Below, one piece after another: positions 40,828 to 48,974 of a DNA stretch of 49,988 nucleotides (position 1 is the first letter of the stretch; each line of letters opens with the position of its first letter). Made by a program: the position numbers and the translations under genes. The stretch spans positions 1-49,988 of the forward strand of contig JAPLMD010000066.1 of NCBI GenBank assembly GCA_026387235.1, given 5' to 3'. Below the pieces are notes generated by a model, which saw nothing but the letters and a program-made list of their open reading frames with translations, did not search any database and was not told the DNA's origin. Origin of the DNA: Candidatus Omnitrophota bacterium. Lineage in GTDB: Bacteria > Omnitrophota > Gorgyraeia > Gorgyraeales > Gorgyraeaceae.

Positions 40828-41319
40828 ATGAAAATCGGGATTGTGTCAGACACGCATTTATCTTGCGGTGATTGCGAGCTGCCGGCGAAGCTGACCAGAG
40901 AGCTTGAAAAATGCGACCTTATAATTCACGCGGGAGACCTGGTGGATATCTGCGTGCTGGACTCTCTTAGCAAGATATCAAAGGTGCATGCCGTGTGCGG
41001 CAACATGGACTGCGACAATGTGAGAACAAAGCTGGAAATCAAAGAAATTCTTAACGTAGTAGATAAAAAGATATGTGTCATGCATGGATACGGCCATCCG
41101 GACAAATTGATCGATATTTTAAAAAATGAATTTTTTTCAGAAAAACCGGATATAATAATATTCGGGCATTCTCATGTGCCGAAAAATGAGTATATAGACG
41201 GGGTCCTTTTTTTTAATCCCGGGAGTGCCACTGATACAGTATTTGCGCCATACAGGTCCTACGGCACAATAGAAATAAGTAAAGACGGGGGCATAAAAGC
41301 AGATATACATAAACTATAG
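40828..41319 (+). CDS. YfcE/MJ0936-type metallophosphoesterase
   Basis: The 163-residue calcineurin-like phosphoesterase starts MKIGIVSDTHLSCGD. It shows the metal motifs in order: SDTH (about residue 8), HAGDLVD (about 41), GNMDCD (about 64), CVMHGYG (about 88) and FGHSHVPKNE (about 112), then FFNPGSATD. The ATG at 40828 gives the family N-terminus; the in-frame ATG at 40807 adds seven residues and overlaps the ATPase gene. The substrate is unknown; relatives hydrolyse model phosphodiesters. Confidence 0.88.
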   Translation: MKIGIVSDTHLSCGDCELPAKLTRELEKCDLIIHAGDLVDICVLDSLSKISKVHAVCGNMDCDNVRTKLEIKEILNVVDKKICVMHGYGHPDKLIDILKNEFFSEKPDIIIFGHSHVPKNEYIDGVLFFNPGSATDTVFAPYRSYGTIEISKDGGIKADIHKL

Positions 41320-41322
41320 ATT

Positions 41323-41790
41323 ATGGATAAATTATGGGCTCCATGGCGGAGCGTATTTATAAAAATCAGAAAGATAAAAGGCTGCATATTCTGCGTTAAA
41401 GGCAAAAAGGATAAAGATCTTTTTATCATCAAGAGATCCAAGTATTCTTTTGCAATGCTGAACATATACCCGTACAATAACGGCCATATAATGGTAGCGC
41501 CTTTCAGGCACATAAAAGATTTAAAAGGATTGAATGATGAGGAGCTTCTGGATATAATAAAGCTTACAAGAGACATGCAGGCATTGCTTGAAAAAAAGCT
41601 GAAGCCGCACGGCTTTAATATAGGTATAAATACAGGCAAGGCAGCGGGGGCGGGATATAAAAATCATCTGCACGTGCATATAGTGCCGAGGTGGAAAGGC
41701 GACTCTAATTTTATGCCGGTTATCGCGGATACAAAAGTGATGCCGCAGTCGCTAAAAGAGTTATATAAGTTTTTTCTAAAGATAATATGA
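41323..41790 (+). CDS. HIT-family hydrolase/AP4A phosphorylase-like protein
   Basis: The 155-residue protein opens LWAPWRSVFI, a common start for ApaH-like HIT proteins. It has CIFC (residues 19-22, possible zinc ligands), YPYNNGHIMVAPFRHI and the histidine triad HLHVHIVPRW (about residue 116). NIGINTGKAAGAG is the usual nucleotide-binding strand. It probably cleaves dinucleoside polyphosphates or AMP derivatives. It overlaps the dgt-like start by four bases. Confidence 0.9.
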   Translation: MDKLWAPWRSVFIKIRKIKGCIFCVKGKKDKDLFIIKRSKYSFAMLNIYPYNNGHIMVAPFRHIKDLKGLNDEELLDIIKLTRDMQALLEKKLKPHGFNIGINTGKAAGAGYKNHLHVHIVPRWKGDSNFMPVIADTKVMPQSLKELYKFFLKII

Positions 41791-42941
41791 TTACGCGCAA
41801 AGATATAGAAAAAAGAGAATCTGATTTGCTGGCTCCTTATGCGATGCTTTCTAAGGATACGAAAGGCAGAAAATACCATGAAGAAGAGCCTAAGTACAGG
41901 TCTGTGTATCAGAGAGACAGGGACAGAATCATACACTCTACCGCTTTTAGAAGGTTGGAATATAAAACCCAGGTCTTTGTAAATCACGAGGGCGATTATT
42001 ACAGGACAAGGCTTACTCATACGATGGAGGTGAGTCAGATTGCCAGGTCTATTGCAAGAACGATGTCTTTAAACGAAGACCTGGTAGAGGTAATAGCGCT
42101 TTCTCATGACATAGGGCATCCTCCTTTCGGACACGCAGGAGAAGAAAGCCTGGGAATGCTCATGAAAGACAACGGCGGATTTGATCATAATCTGCAAGGC
42201 CTGAGGGTTGTGGAAGAGTTAGAACAGAGATACTTTAATTTTTCAGGGTTGAATCTCACGTGGGAAGTCAGAGAAGGCATCAATAAGCACACCACTATGT
42301 TTGACAGGGCGAAACAGCTAAAAGAGTTTAATCCAAATTCTTCCCCTACGATGGAAACGCAGGTGGTGGACGCTGCGGATGAAATCGCTTACGATAACCA
42401 CGATATAGACGACGGATTAACATCAGGCCTCATAGAAGAAAAAAACCTTCTTGAGCTTAAATTATGGAGAGATGCTGCCAGGTTTGTAAAAACGAAAGGG
42501 GCTGATTTACCCGATAAAATAAAAAAATATCAGATAATACGAAGATTGATAGATACTCAGATAGAAGACCTTCTGACCGCTTCAGAGAAAAACATAAAGT
42601 CTGGCAACATAAAAAATGTAGCCGATGTCAGAAAGCATAAAAAAAGGCTTGTTGCGTTTTCTGATGATATGCAGAAAAAAAGAAAAGAGCTGAGGACGTT
42701 TTTAATGGATAACTTGTATAAGAATTTCAGGGTAATGCGCATGTCTGATAAGGCCAGGAGATTTATAACAGGATTATTCAAGGTGTATCTTGAAAAACCG
42801 GAGCAGTTGCCGCCCTCTGACCAGAAAAAGATAAATAAAATAGGCCGCTACAGGGTGGTTTGCGATTACATAGCCGGCATGACAGACAGGTATGCCCTTG
42901 ACGAATATAAAAAATTATTCGACCCATATGAGCGAGTCTGA
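41787..42941 (+). CDS. dgt: Deoxyguanosinetriphosphate triphosphohydrolase-like protein (HD domain)
   Basis: Dgt-type enzymes split dNTPs into deoxynucleoside and triphosphate. The 384-residue protein has RTRLTHTMEVSQIARSIAR, ALSHDIGHPPFGHAGE (HD metal pair) and VVDAADEIAYDNHDIDDGL (distal Asp). The N-terminal YRSVYQRDRDRIIHSTAFRR is the Dgt signature. Length fits the shorter Dgt subfamily. It overlaps the HIT gene by four bases and the GAF/HD-GYP gene by 14 bases. Confidence 0.93.
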   Translation: MITRKDIEKRESDLLAPYAMLSKDTKGRKYHEEEPKYRSVYQRDRDRIIHSTAFRRLEYKTQVFVNHEGDYYRTRLTHTMEVSQIARSIARTMSLNEDLVEVIALSHDIGHPPFGHAGEESLGMLMKDNGGFDHNLQGLRVVEELEQRYFNFSGLNLTWEVREGINKHTTMFDRAKQLKEFNPNSSPTMETQVVDAADEIAYDNHDIDDGLTSGLIEEKNLLELKLWRDAARFVKTKGADLPDKIKKYQIIRRLIDTQIEDLLTASEKNIKSGNIKNVADVRKHKKRLVAFSDDMQKKRKELRTFLMDNLYKNFRVMRMSDKARRFITGLFKVYLEKPEQLPPSDQKKINKIGRYRVVCDYIAGMTDRYALDEYKKLFDPYERV

Positions 42942-44400
42942 GATAAAAGAAAAGCAGGGGTTTTTTATAAGATTTTCTAAGAGCAACTCTATCAGTGTTT
43001 TTAGAAATCTTTGCTCAAAGATACTTAAAAAAAGCCGCTGCGCGTTTCTTGACGCAGAATACAAGCCCCTTAAACGCGGCAGTGAATGTAACCACCTGAG
43101 TACAGGAAAATACCTAGCCAGGATAAAATCCAGCCCTTCAAGAGAATATATGATATTTAAATGCAGCTGTAACAAGATCTGTCTTTCTTTCCCTGTGATG
43201 CAGGGTTCCAGCGTTTACGGCCACGTATTGTTTGCGCATTTAAACAAAGAGCCCGATAAAAGAGTGATAGATGCTGTAAGGATATGCATGGATCTGGCTC
43301 TAAAAGAATTTCAGAAAGAACAGGAGCTGAACAAGCTATATGAAACAATCAGGCCCAGGGCAATAGCCCTTTCCACTATACATACTATTCACAGGCTGTT
43401 AAGTTCGACGCTCGACATGGATGAACTAATAGAGCGTATTGCAAGATTGACGCTGCAGGTTATGAGGTCAAGGCATTGCTCTATAATGCTCCTGGACGAA
43501 TCAAAAAGACACCTTATCCCGAAGGCTGTAATAGACATGGATAAAGAAATACCAAAAACAGACCCGCAGTATAAAAAAATAAAGCTTGGCGTCAGACAGG
43601 AAGGGGGAGTCGCTAAAAACGGAGAGACCATTTTTTTGCGTAATTCAGTCTGCGTGCCTCTTGTGGAAGAGGACATAATCGGTGTGATAAGCGCGCGGGA
43701 TAAAATAAATGGCGCGCCTTTTGATAGATTTGAACTTGAAATCCTGATTACGCTTGCGGAACAGGCTGTTATCGCCATAAAGAACGCGCAGATGTATGAA
43801 GAGCAGGAAAGGATGGCTTACGGGAGCATAAAAACCCTGGCAGCGCTTCTTGACGCAAAATCTCCCAATACTTTTACTCATTCTGACCAGTTCGTAAAAA
43901 TGGTTCTCGCGATAGCGGAAGAAATGAAACTGCCCAGAGAAGACATAGCAAATCTGCACTATGCGGCATTATTGCCGGATACAGGTAAATTCAGCATACC
44001 TGATGAGATATTAAGAAAACCAGGAAGCCTTTCCAATAGGGAATATGACATTATAAAAAAACAGCATTTGGAGAGCCTTAAAATAATAGAGCATCTGGAA
44101 TTTTTAAAGCCCGCGATGCCTATAATAAGGCATCATCATGAGAGATATGACGGCACTGGTTATCCTGACGGACTGAAAGGCGATAAGATTCCTGCGGGAG
44201 CTAGGGTAATGTCTGTAGCAAATGCCTTTGAGGCAATGGTATCTGCCAGCCCATATAAAGGGAAAAAGATAAGCATACCCCAGGCGATAAAAGAAATAGA
44301 GAACAATAAAGGCAGACAGTTCGATCCAGAGGTAGTGTACGCCTTTATAGGAGTCACTAAGAAGCCGGAGTTTAAAAACATTCTGGGGGCTTCTGCATGA
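42928..44400 (+). CDS. GAF protein with degenerate HD-GYP domain
   Basis: In the 490-residue protein, residues 1-125 form a cysteine-containing sensor-like region (C38, C54, C79, C81, C85). A GAF domain follows (about 155-290, SRHCSIMLLDESKRHLIPKA, VPLVEEDIIGVISARD), then an HD-GYP region (about 300-475). HD-GYP phosphodiesterases degrade c-di-GMP, but the metal-binding HDxGK here reads LPDTGK (349-354, proline for His) and the later D of VADAFDAM is N432. HHHERYDGTGYPDGL (402-416) is kept. It is therefore probably a non-catalytic binder or scaffold. The ATG at 42928 sits within the dgt end; an upstream ATG at 42892 gives no conserved residues. Confidence 0.85.
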   Translation: MSESEIKEKQGFFIRFSKSNSISVFRNLCSKILKKSRCAFLDAEYKPLKRGSECNHLSTGKYLARIKSSPSREYMIFKCSCNKICLSFPVMQGSSVYGHVLFAHLNKEPDKRVIDAVRICMDLALKEFQKEQELNKLYETIRPRAIALSTIHTIHRLLSSTLDMDELIERIARLTLQVMRSRHCSIMLLDESKRHLIPKAVIDMDKEIPKTDPQYKKIKLGVRQEGGVAKNGETIFLRNSVCVPLVEEDIIGVISARDKINGAPFDRFELEILITLAEQAVIAIKNAQMYEEQERMAYGSIKTLAALLDAKSPNTFTHSDQFVKMVLAIAEEMKLPREDIANLHYAALLPDTGKFSIPDEILRKPGSLSNREYDIIKKQHLESLKIIEHLEFLKPAMPIIRHHHERYDGTGYPDGLKGDKIPAGARVMSVANAFEAMVSASPYKGKKISIPQAIKEIENNKGRQFDPEVVYAFIGVTKKPEFKNILGASA

Positions 44401-44669
44401 AGAACATAAAAAGTTTATTTAAAAACGAGGCGGCCAGAAAAATATTACTTTTCTTTAATGAAAATCCTAATTGCATCGATACTGTCAAAGGCATATCTCT
44501 GTGGATAAACGGAGATATAAACGCTATACAAAAGGCATTAAATCAGCTCGTGAAAGAGGGTGTGATTACCAGCCATCAGACAGCCTCTACTACTGCTTAC
44601 GCATATACGAACAATAAAGAGATTGTGAAAAAGATAGAAAAATATATAAAAATTTTTAAAGGTTTGTGA
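44397..44669 (+). CDS. Small winged-helix protein
   Basis: The 90-residue protein consists of AARKILLFFNENPNCIDTVK, a helix-turn-helix (ISLWINGDINAIQKALNQLV) and a wing (VKEGVITSHQTASTTAYAYT), then a basic C-terminal helix. This is an ArsR/MarR-like single-domain DNA-binding fold with no metal-binding cysteine motif. Its ATG overlaps the stop of the GAF/HD-GYP gene (ATGA), so it may be the output regulator for that sensor. The target is unknown. Confidence 0.7.
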   Translation: MKNIKSLFKNEAARKILLFFNENPNCIDTVKGISLWINGDINAIQKALNQLVKEGVITSHQTASTTAYAYTNNKEIVKKIEKYIKIFKGL

Positions 44670-44675
44670 TATAAT
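44667..44675 (+). promoter_or_regulatory. Possible extended -10 promoter
   Basis: TGATATAAT fits TG-N-TATAAT and lies across the stop of the winged-helix gene. No clear -35 is seen. A start about seven bases on would put the transcript start within five or so bases of the ATG at 44687. Confidence 0.35.
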
Positions 44676-44686
44676 CGGTGAACCGT

Positions 44687-45028
44687 ATGAACATAAGAAC
44701 GCAAGAAAAAACGCAGAATGATCTTTTTGAGCAGGCCCAGGCAGCAGATAAAAAAATAAGAAGGAAAACCAGGTTTCTACTCCCGGATGTAAAGAACAGT
44801 ATGACTATTTCTTACGAGACCGCGATCTTTTACATGATAGGTTTTGTAATGGCATGCATAATAATATTTTCTCTGGGAGTTGAAAAGGGGAGGCATGACG
44901 AAAAAGAAAGGCGCATGGTAATTCCGCAACAAGCAGGCCGCGATGTCCAGCCTTTGCCTAAACAGGAACTAAAAAAAGGAGTGTCAAATGTCAATACACC
45001 CAAGCCTAAAAACGTCAAAGGCAGGTAA
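44687..45028 (+). CDS. Single-pass membrane protein of unknown function
   Basis: I do not recognise a named family. The 113-residue protein has a charged N-terminus (RTQEKTQNDLFEQAQAADKK), one transmembrane helix (AIFYMIGFVMACIIIFSLGV, about residues 47-66) and a basic/proline-containing tail. The layout resembles N-terminal anchors of larger Omnitrophota envelope proteins that end in SPOR or TPR domains, but nothing follows here. An in-frame GTG lies nine bases upstream; the ATG is preferred. Its last 41 bases overlap the start of the small basic protein gene. Confidence 0.6.
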   Translation: MNIRTQEKTQNDLFEQAQAADKKIRRKTRFLLPDVKNSMTISYETAIFYMIGFVMACIIIFSLGVEKGRHDEKERRMVIPQQAGRDVQPLPKQELKKGVSNVNTPKPKNVKGR

Positions 45029-45275
45029 GAAGCACAGAACTGTTTTGAAGAGGTTTGAGAGACTAACTGCCTTAAAAGAAAAAGGCATCTTAAACGATAC
45101 GGATTCTGTTTTTGGCATGCCCAAGCTAAAGATAATAAAGATCAAGGTCAAAAAAGAAAAGGCCGAAGAGAAGCCAAAAGAAGGCGAAGGGTTAGTAGCT
45201 GCTCCGGCCGCTCCGGAAGCCGCAAAGAAAGAAACAGCTCCCAAGAAAGCTGGAAAAGAAGAAAAAAAGAAATAA
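44988..45275 (+). CDS. PVC-type small basic protein
   Basis: The first 60 residues match the short basic protein of Chlamydiae, Verrucomicrobia and relatives (TIGR04137, from memory): MSIHPSLKTSKAGKKHRTVL, KRFERLTALKEKG, and NDTDSVFGMPKLKIIKIKV. The remaining 35 residues are a Lys/Glu/Ala/Pro-rich tail. The protein is thought to be ribosome-associated, without proof. AAAAAAGGAG lies just upstream, inside the membrane protein gene. It is the best phylogenetic marker in the window for a PVC-group origin. Confidence 0.85.
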   Translation: MSIHPSLKTSKAGKKHRTVLKRFERLTALKEKGILNDTDSVFGMPKLKIIKIKVKKEKAEEKPKEGEGLVAAPAAPEAAKKETAPKKAGKEEKKK

Positions 45276-45285
45276 GCCCTTGCCT

Positions 45286-45340
45286 GCCACAGAAACAATG
45301 GCTGCTCGGGATTAAATTTTGTTTCACAAAATTTGGGAGA
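45286..45340 (+). repeat. Double-hairpin element ending in a Shine-Dalgarno
   Basis: GCCACAGAAACAATGGC (45286-45302) forms the first hairpin. TAAATTTTG (45313-45321) pairs with CAAAATTTG (45327-45335) in the second, and GGGAGA runs directly into the ATG at 45345. This is the third copy of the hairpin-plus-Shine-Dalgarno arrangement (see 16129 and 29199). Confidence 0.85.
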
Positions 45341-45344
45341 TTCT

Positions 45345-45980
45345 ATGAGATATATTAAGAGTTGCGCAGTTATTTTTATTCTTTCGCTGTTCTCTTTAAC
45401 AGTTTATTCGGAAGAGGAGGCTAAGGAAAAATTTCCAAAGGTAGGCTATGTAAAAAATGAAGAAGCAATAGTCAGAGCGGGAGATAATGTAAATTTTGAA
45501 AACCTATGCTCGTTATCAAAATCTGACTCTGTGAAGATCATAGATAGGCGCTATAGCTGGTTTAAGATTTTATTGCCCAAAAAGGCGTTTTTGTATGTTA
45601 ATAAAGATTACGTCGATCTGACATCTGACGAAAAAGGCGTGGGCATAATAAATGCCTCCAACGTAAACTTAAGGGCAGGCGCAGGCACAAGATATTCCAT
45701 AATCGGACAGATATCAAAACCTGAAAAAGTTTCTATAATATCGGAAGATAGCGGATGGTATAAAATAGAACCGCCTTACGGCGCAACAGGCTGGATATAT
45801 TCTAACCAAATAATGCTGGCAGAAGAAAACGAGATAAAGATTCCAGAGCAAAAATCTGAGCAAAAAAAAGTAGAGGCAAAACCGAAAGAGACAACAGGTT
45901 CTACCGTAAGGCTTAACGCAAATTATCCCGCGCCTAAAGGCAATCTGTCCATAATTACTCCGGCAAAAAATAGCAGATGA
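45345..45980 (+). CDS. Exported protein with two SH3-like domains
   Basis: The 211-residue protein has a signal peptide (MRYIKSCAVIFILSLFSLTV, cleavage near YSEE). Two bacterial SH3 domains follow. The first is at about residues 30-90 (GYVKNEEAIVRAGDNVNFE, DRRYSWFKILLP). The second, more typical, is at about 95-155 (IINASNVNLRAGAGTRYSII, DSGWYKIEPPYGATGWI). A Lys/Pro-rich tail ends the protein. SH3b domains bind cell-wall peptides, so a periplasmic peptidoglycan-related role is likely. The ATG at 45345 follows GGGAGA; the upstream TTG is part of the hairpin. It overlaps the protease gene by four bases. Confidence 0.85.
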   Translation: MRYIKSCAVIFILSLFSLTVYSEEEAKEKFPKVGYVKNEEAIVRAGDNVNFENLCSLSKSDSVKIIDRRYSWFKILLPKKAFLYVNKDYVDLTSDEKGVGIINASNVNLRAGAGTRYSIIGQISKPEKVSIISEDSGWYKIEPPYGATGWIYSNQIMLAEENEIKIPEQKSEQKKVEAKPKETTGSTVRLNANYPAPKGNLSIITPAKNSR

Positions 45981-46588
45981 GTTTATTATTAAGTCTTTGC
46001 ATATTTTTCTTTGCGGTCATCATACATGAATACGCTCATGGATGGGTCGCGTGGAAGCTAGGGGATTCAACTGCGAGATTTATGGGAAGGCTTACGCTCA
46101 ACCCTCTTGCCCACATCGATCCCATAGGTACAATCTTTCTGCCGTTTATTCTTATCGCAACTCATTCTCCAGTACTTTTCGGATGGGCAAAACCCGTACC
46201 TGTAGATTTTTTAAATTTAAACAATCCAAAAAGGGATATGGTATGGGTAGGTCTTGCGGGCCCTGCGGCAAATATACTATTTGCGATAGCACTGGCCATG
46301 TTATTAAAGATCCCTTTATTAACAGCCAGTTACTTTGCCGTATCCGTGATAACGACCGCTATTATGGCAAATCTGGTTCTGGCCGTGTTTAATTTATTGC
46401 CTATTCCTCCTCTGGATGGGTCAAGAGTCATGATGGGCCTTTTGCCTTATAATATAGGTGCTGAATACGCAAAGATAGAGCCGTATGGTTTTATAATAAT
46501 ATTCGCGCTGCTTTGGATAGGTTTTGTAAATACTATAATTTGGCCTATAGTTATTTTTCTGGCACATGTATTGGGCGTACATGTATAG
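45977..46588 (+). CDS. Site-2 protease-type membrane metalloprotease (M50)
   Basis: The 203-residue polytopic protein has the zinc motif HEYAH (H17-H21) in its first transmembrane helix, LNPLAHIDPIGTIFLP and the third-ligand motif NLLPIPPLDGSRV (about residue 140). There is no PDZ domain, so it belongs to the minimal YwhC/FrpB-like group rather than RseP. Such proteases cut within membranes, often releasing anti-sigma factors, but no partner is visible. It is coupled to the SH3 protein gene. Confidence 0.9.
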   Translation: MSLLLSLCIFFFAVIIHEYAHGWVAWKLGDSTARFMGRLTLNPLAHIDPIGTIFLPFILIATHSPVLFGWAKPVPVDFLNLNNPKRDMVWVGLAGPAANILFAIALAMLLKIPLLTASYFAVSVITTAIMANLVLAVFNLLPIPPLDGSRVMMGLLPYNIGAEYAKIEPYGFIIIFALLWIGFVNTIIWPIVIFLAHVLGVHV

Positions 46589-46608
46589 TATCACCATAGT
46601 TACCTCTG

Positions 46609-46650
46609 AATTTCGTCCCCGTCGCTTTGCGAAGCAACGGTGACGAAATT
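46609..46650. repeat. Palindrome upstream of aroB
   Basis: AATTTCGTC (46609-46617) pairs with GACGAAATT (46642-46650), and GCTT/AAGC (46624-46635) forms an inner stem. It ends four bases before AAGGA, 20 bases from the aroB ATG. Confidence 0.75.
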
Positions 46651-46670
46651 GGCTAAGGAATTGATGCATT

Positions 46671-47774
46671 ATGAAAAAGATAAAAGTAAATCTTGGAAAG
46701 AATAGTTATGATATAATGATCTGCTCAAATGAGCTTGATAAACTTGGGGCATGCCTTAAGCGCCTGAACATAGGCAAAGACGCCATAATAGTCACCAACC
46801 CTTTTATAAAAAAACTTTTCGGCAGCAGAATAGAAAAGGCGCTTATCTCCTGCGGCTTTAGCGTAAGATTTGAAACAATCCCGGACAGCGAAAAAGCCAA
46901 ATCAGAGAAAGAATGCGTAAGGCTGTTAAACAGTATTTCTAAATTCGACATTCGCCGCAGGGTGTTTATAGCAGCGCTTGGCGGAGGAGTGGTAGGAGAT
47001 CTGGCTGGATTCACCGCAAGCATCTATAAAAGAGGTATTCCTTATGTGCAGATTCCGACAACGCTTCTCAGTCAGGTAGATTCTGCTATAGGAGGCAAAA
47101 CAGCCATAGACTTAAGCGCAGGAAAAAATCTTGCAGGCGCATTCTATCAGCCAAAGCTAGTTTTCACAGACATATCGTTTCTGGAAAATCTGCCTAAAAA
47201 AGAACTGATATCAGGCCTTGCGGAAGTTATCAAATACGGAATAATAAAGTCACCCGGCCTTTTCAGGTTTGTAGAGAAAAATTATGTGAAAATCCTGAAT
47301 CGCGATAAGAAGTCTTTTCTGCGCATCGTGTACGAATGCAGCCTTATAAAAGCCGGGATTGTTGAAAAAGATGAGATGGATAATAAAAAGGTGCGGGTAA
47401 TCCTGAATCTGGGCCATACCATAGGCCATGCTATAGAGACCGCATCTAACTATCGCAAATCTTATAATCATGGCCAGGCAGTTGGGCTTGGCATGCTGTC
47501 CAGTGTTTATATAGCAGAGAAGTCAGGTTTCTTAACAAAGGTTGATAGCTGCAGGATAAAAAATACGATTAAAAATACAGGGCTGCCGGTTAGGCTGAAA
47601 AATGTAAACTTAAAAGATATTTTGTCAGCCCAGAGCCACGACAAAAAATTTATTCACGGTAAAAACCGTTTTGTTTTGCCTATTAAGATAGGAAAGGTTA
47701 TTGTTAAAGAGGGTATTCCGGAGATCACTGTAAGGGAGTCTATTCAAAGCCTTTATGAACCTAAAAAAAGATAA
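46671..47774 (+). CDS. aroB: 3-dehydroquinate synthase
   Basis: AroB cyclises DAHP to 3-dehydroquinate with NAD and a divalent metal. The 367-residue protein has ALGGGVVGDLAGFTASIYKR, QIPTTLLSQVDSAIGGKTAI, KNLAGAFYQPKLV, GLAEVIKYGII (Glu ligand), LNLGHTIGHAIE (His ligand) and NHGQAVGLGM (His ligand). All three metal ligands are visible. It overlaps rnc by 20 bases. Confidence 0.96.
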   Translation: MKKIKVNLGKNSYDIMICSNELDKLGACLKRLNIGKDAIIVTNPFIKKLFGSRIEKALISCGFSVRFETIPDSEKAKSEKECVRLLNSISKFDIRRRVFIAALGGGVVGDLAGFTASIYKRGIPYVQIPTTLLSQVDSAIGGKTAIDLSAGKNLAGAFYQPKLVFTDISFLENLPKKELISGLAEVIKYGIIKSPGLFRFVEKNYVKILNRDKKSFLRIVYECSLIKAGIVEKDEMDNKKVRVILNLGHTIGHAIETASNYRKSYNHGQAVGLGMLSSVYIAEKSGFLTKVDSCRIKNTIKNTGLPVRLKNVNLKDILSAQSHDKKFIHGKNRFVLPIKIGKVIVKEGIPEITVRESIQSLYEPKKR

Positions 47775-48480
47775 AGACCGCTTAAAAAAACTTAAAATTT
47801 TTGAAAAATCCACAGGATATAGTTTTAGAAATAAAGTTTTGCTGAACCAGGCGTTTACGCATAAATCCTATGCAAACGAGAAAAAACTGGAACGTTCTAG
47901 CGATAACGAAAGACTGGAATTTCTAGGAGATTCTGTGCTCGGCTTAATTATGAGCCATACACTTTATAATGAATGCCCGGGCGATGATGAAGGCGTTCTT
48001 ACGCGTTATAAATCTCAGCTGGTGAGCGGAGAAACTCTTGGCAGGATAGCAAAGGAACTGGAAATAGGCGAATATCTGTTGCTCGGCAAAGGAGAAGAGG
48101 CTTCGGGAGGAAGAAAACACGTATCAAATCTTATGTGCGCAATGGAAGCCATCATAGGCGCCATTTTCTTAGACGGAGGATTAAAGGCTTCTTATGCTTT
48201 TATAAGCAGGATTTTTAGGCCTGAGATACAGCTCGTAAAAGAAGGCAAGGGGTCGAAGGATTATAAATCAGTATTTCAACAGATAGTGCTTAGAAAATTC
48301 AAAACCACCCCTACTTATAGAATTCTATCGGAAATAGGCCCTGACCATAAAAAACATTTTATTGTGGAAGCGATAGTAGCAGGCAAGAGATGCGGGATAG
48401 GATCTGGCCCGAATAAAAAAAGCGCAGAACAGATATCTGCCAAGGAAGCTATTTCTGCGCTGGAATCAGAAAACGGCTAG
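47755..48480 (+). CDS. rnc: Ribonuclease III
   Basis: RNase III cuts double-stranded RNA in rRNA and mRNA processing. NERLEFLGDSVLGLIM (about residue 45) is the catalytic motif, with the later acid pair in LMCAMEAIIGAIFLDGG. The C-terminal dsRNA-binding domain runs from DYKSVFQQIVLRKF to KKSAEQISAKEAISAL. 241 residues is normal. The start lies inside aroB. In this genome, rich in long hairpins, RNase III has many potential transcribed substrates. Confidence 0.96.
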   Translation: MNLKKDKDRLKKLKIFEKSTGYSFRNKVLLNQAFTHKSYANEKKLERSSDNERLEFLGDSVLGLIMSHTLYNECPGDDEGVLTRYKSQLVSGETLGRIAKELEIGEYLLLGKGEEASGGRKHVSNLMCAMEAIIGAIFLDGGLKASYAFISRIFRPEIQLVKEGKGSKDYKSVFQQIVLRKFKTTPTYRILSEIGPDHKKHFIVEAIVAGKRCGIGSGPNKKSAEQISAKEAISALESENG

Positions 48481-48503
48481 AAAACAGGCGCAAGCGTTTT
48501 CTA
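48478..48503. terminator. Hairpin between convergent rnc and gspB-like genes
   Basis: TAGAAAAC (48478-48485) pairs with GTTTTCTA (48496-48503), with an inner GC/GC step around a GCAA tetraloop. It spans both stop codons of the convergent genes. The A/T-rich outer arms could serve as a bidirectional terminator, but no long T-run follows. Confidence 0.4.
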
Positions 48504-48974
48504 CTTCAAGCCTAAAACTATTTCGTTCCCGTCTTTCTTTTTAATCCTTACAATATCTCGGGTTATGCTTATAATCTCTCCGCCGAGAAGATTGTCGCCT
48601 TCCTTGACGATCTTATCATTTACAATAGCCCATTTATCTTCATCGCCGTAAACAATGCCGTTTAATTTCGCGATATTCTGCGATTTCATGGCTTTTGCCG
48701 TATTTTTCTGCTCTATATTATTCAGAGTTGACTGAATTGCAGAGCCGGATTTATCGGATCCGCCGGCAATGTAATTGGGATTAGTTTTGAACACATTTCT
48801 GTGTAAAAAGAAAACTCCCAGAAGAATCGCCATGACAACAAAGATCATGGGTATCATCATCGGCCATTTTTTATCAGAGCTCGGCTCGGTTTTACGGACT
48901 GATGTTATCGTATCCTGAGCCTTGAATTCAAATTCTTTTCCGGCCTTTTTTAAAGCGTCATTGACAATGCTCAT
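48501..48974 (-). CDS. GspB-like accessory secretion protein
   Basis: The 157-residue protein begins MSIVNDALKKAGKEFEFK, a start typical of GspB-like proteins, and has one transmembrane helix (MMIPMIFVVMAILLGVFFL, about residues 39-57). Its C-terminal domain, LNGIVYGDEDKWAIVNDKIV with EGDNLLGGEIISITRDIVRI, resembles the GspC/PilP-type 'homology region' beta domain. With GspA it is thought to place or assemble the secretin ring of type II secretion or type IV pili through the cell wall. The ATG at 48974 follows GGGGGTG; a TTG three bases earlier is ignored. It overlaps the gspA end by 17 bases. Confidence 0.75.
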   Translation of the reverse strand: MSIVNDALKKAGKEFEFKAQDTITSVRKTEPSSDKKWPMMIPMIFVVMAILLGVFFLHRNVFKTNPNYIAGGSDKSGSAIQSTLNNIEQKNTAKAMKSQNIAKLNGIVYGDEDKWAIVNDKIVKEGDNLLGGEIISITRDIVRIKKKDGNEIVLGLK

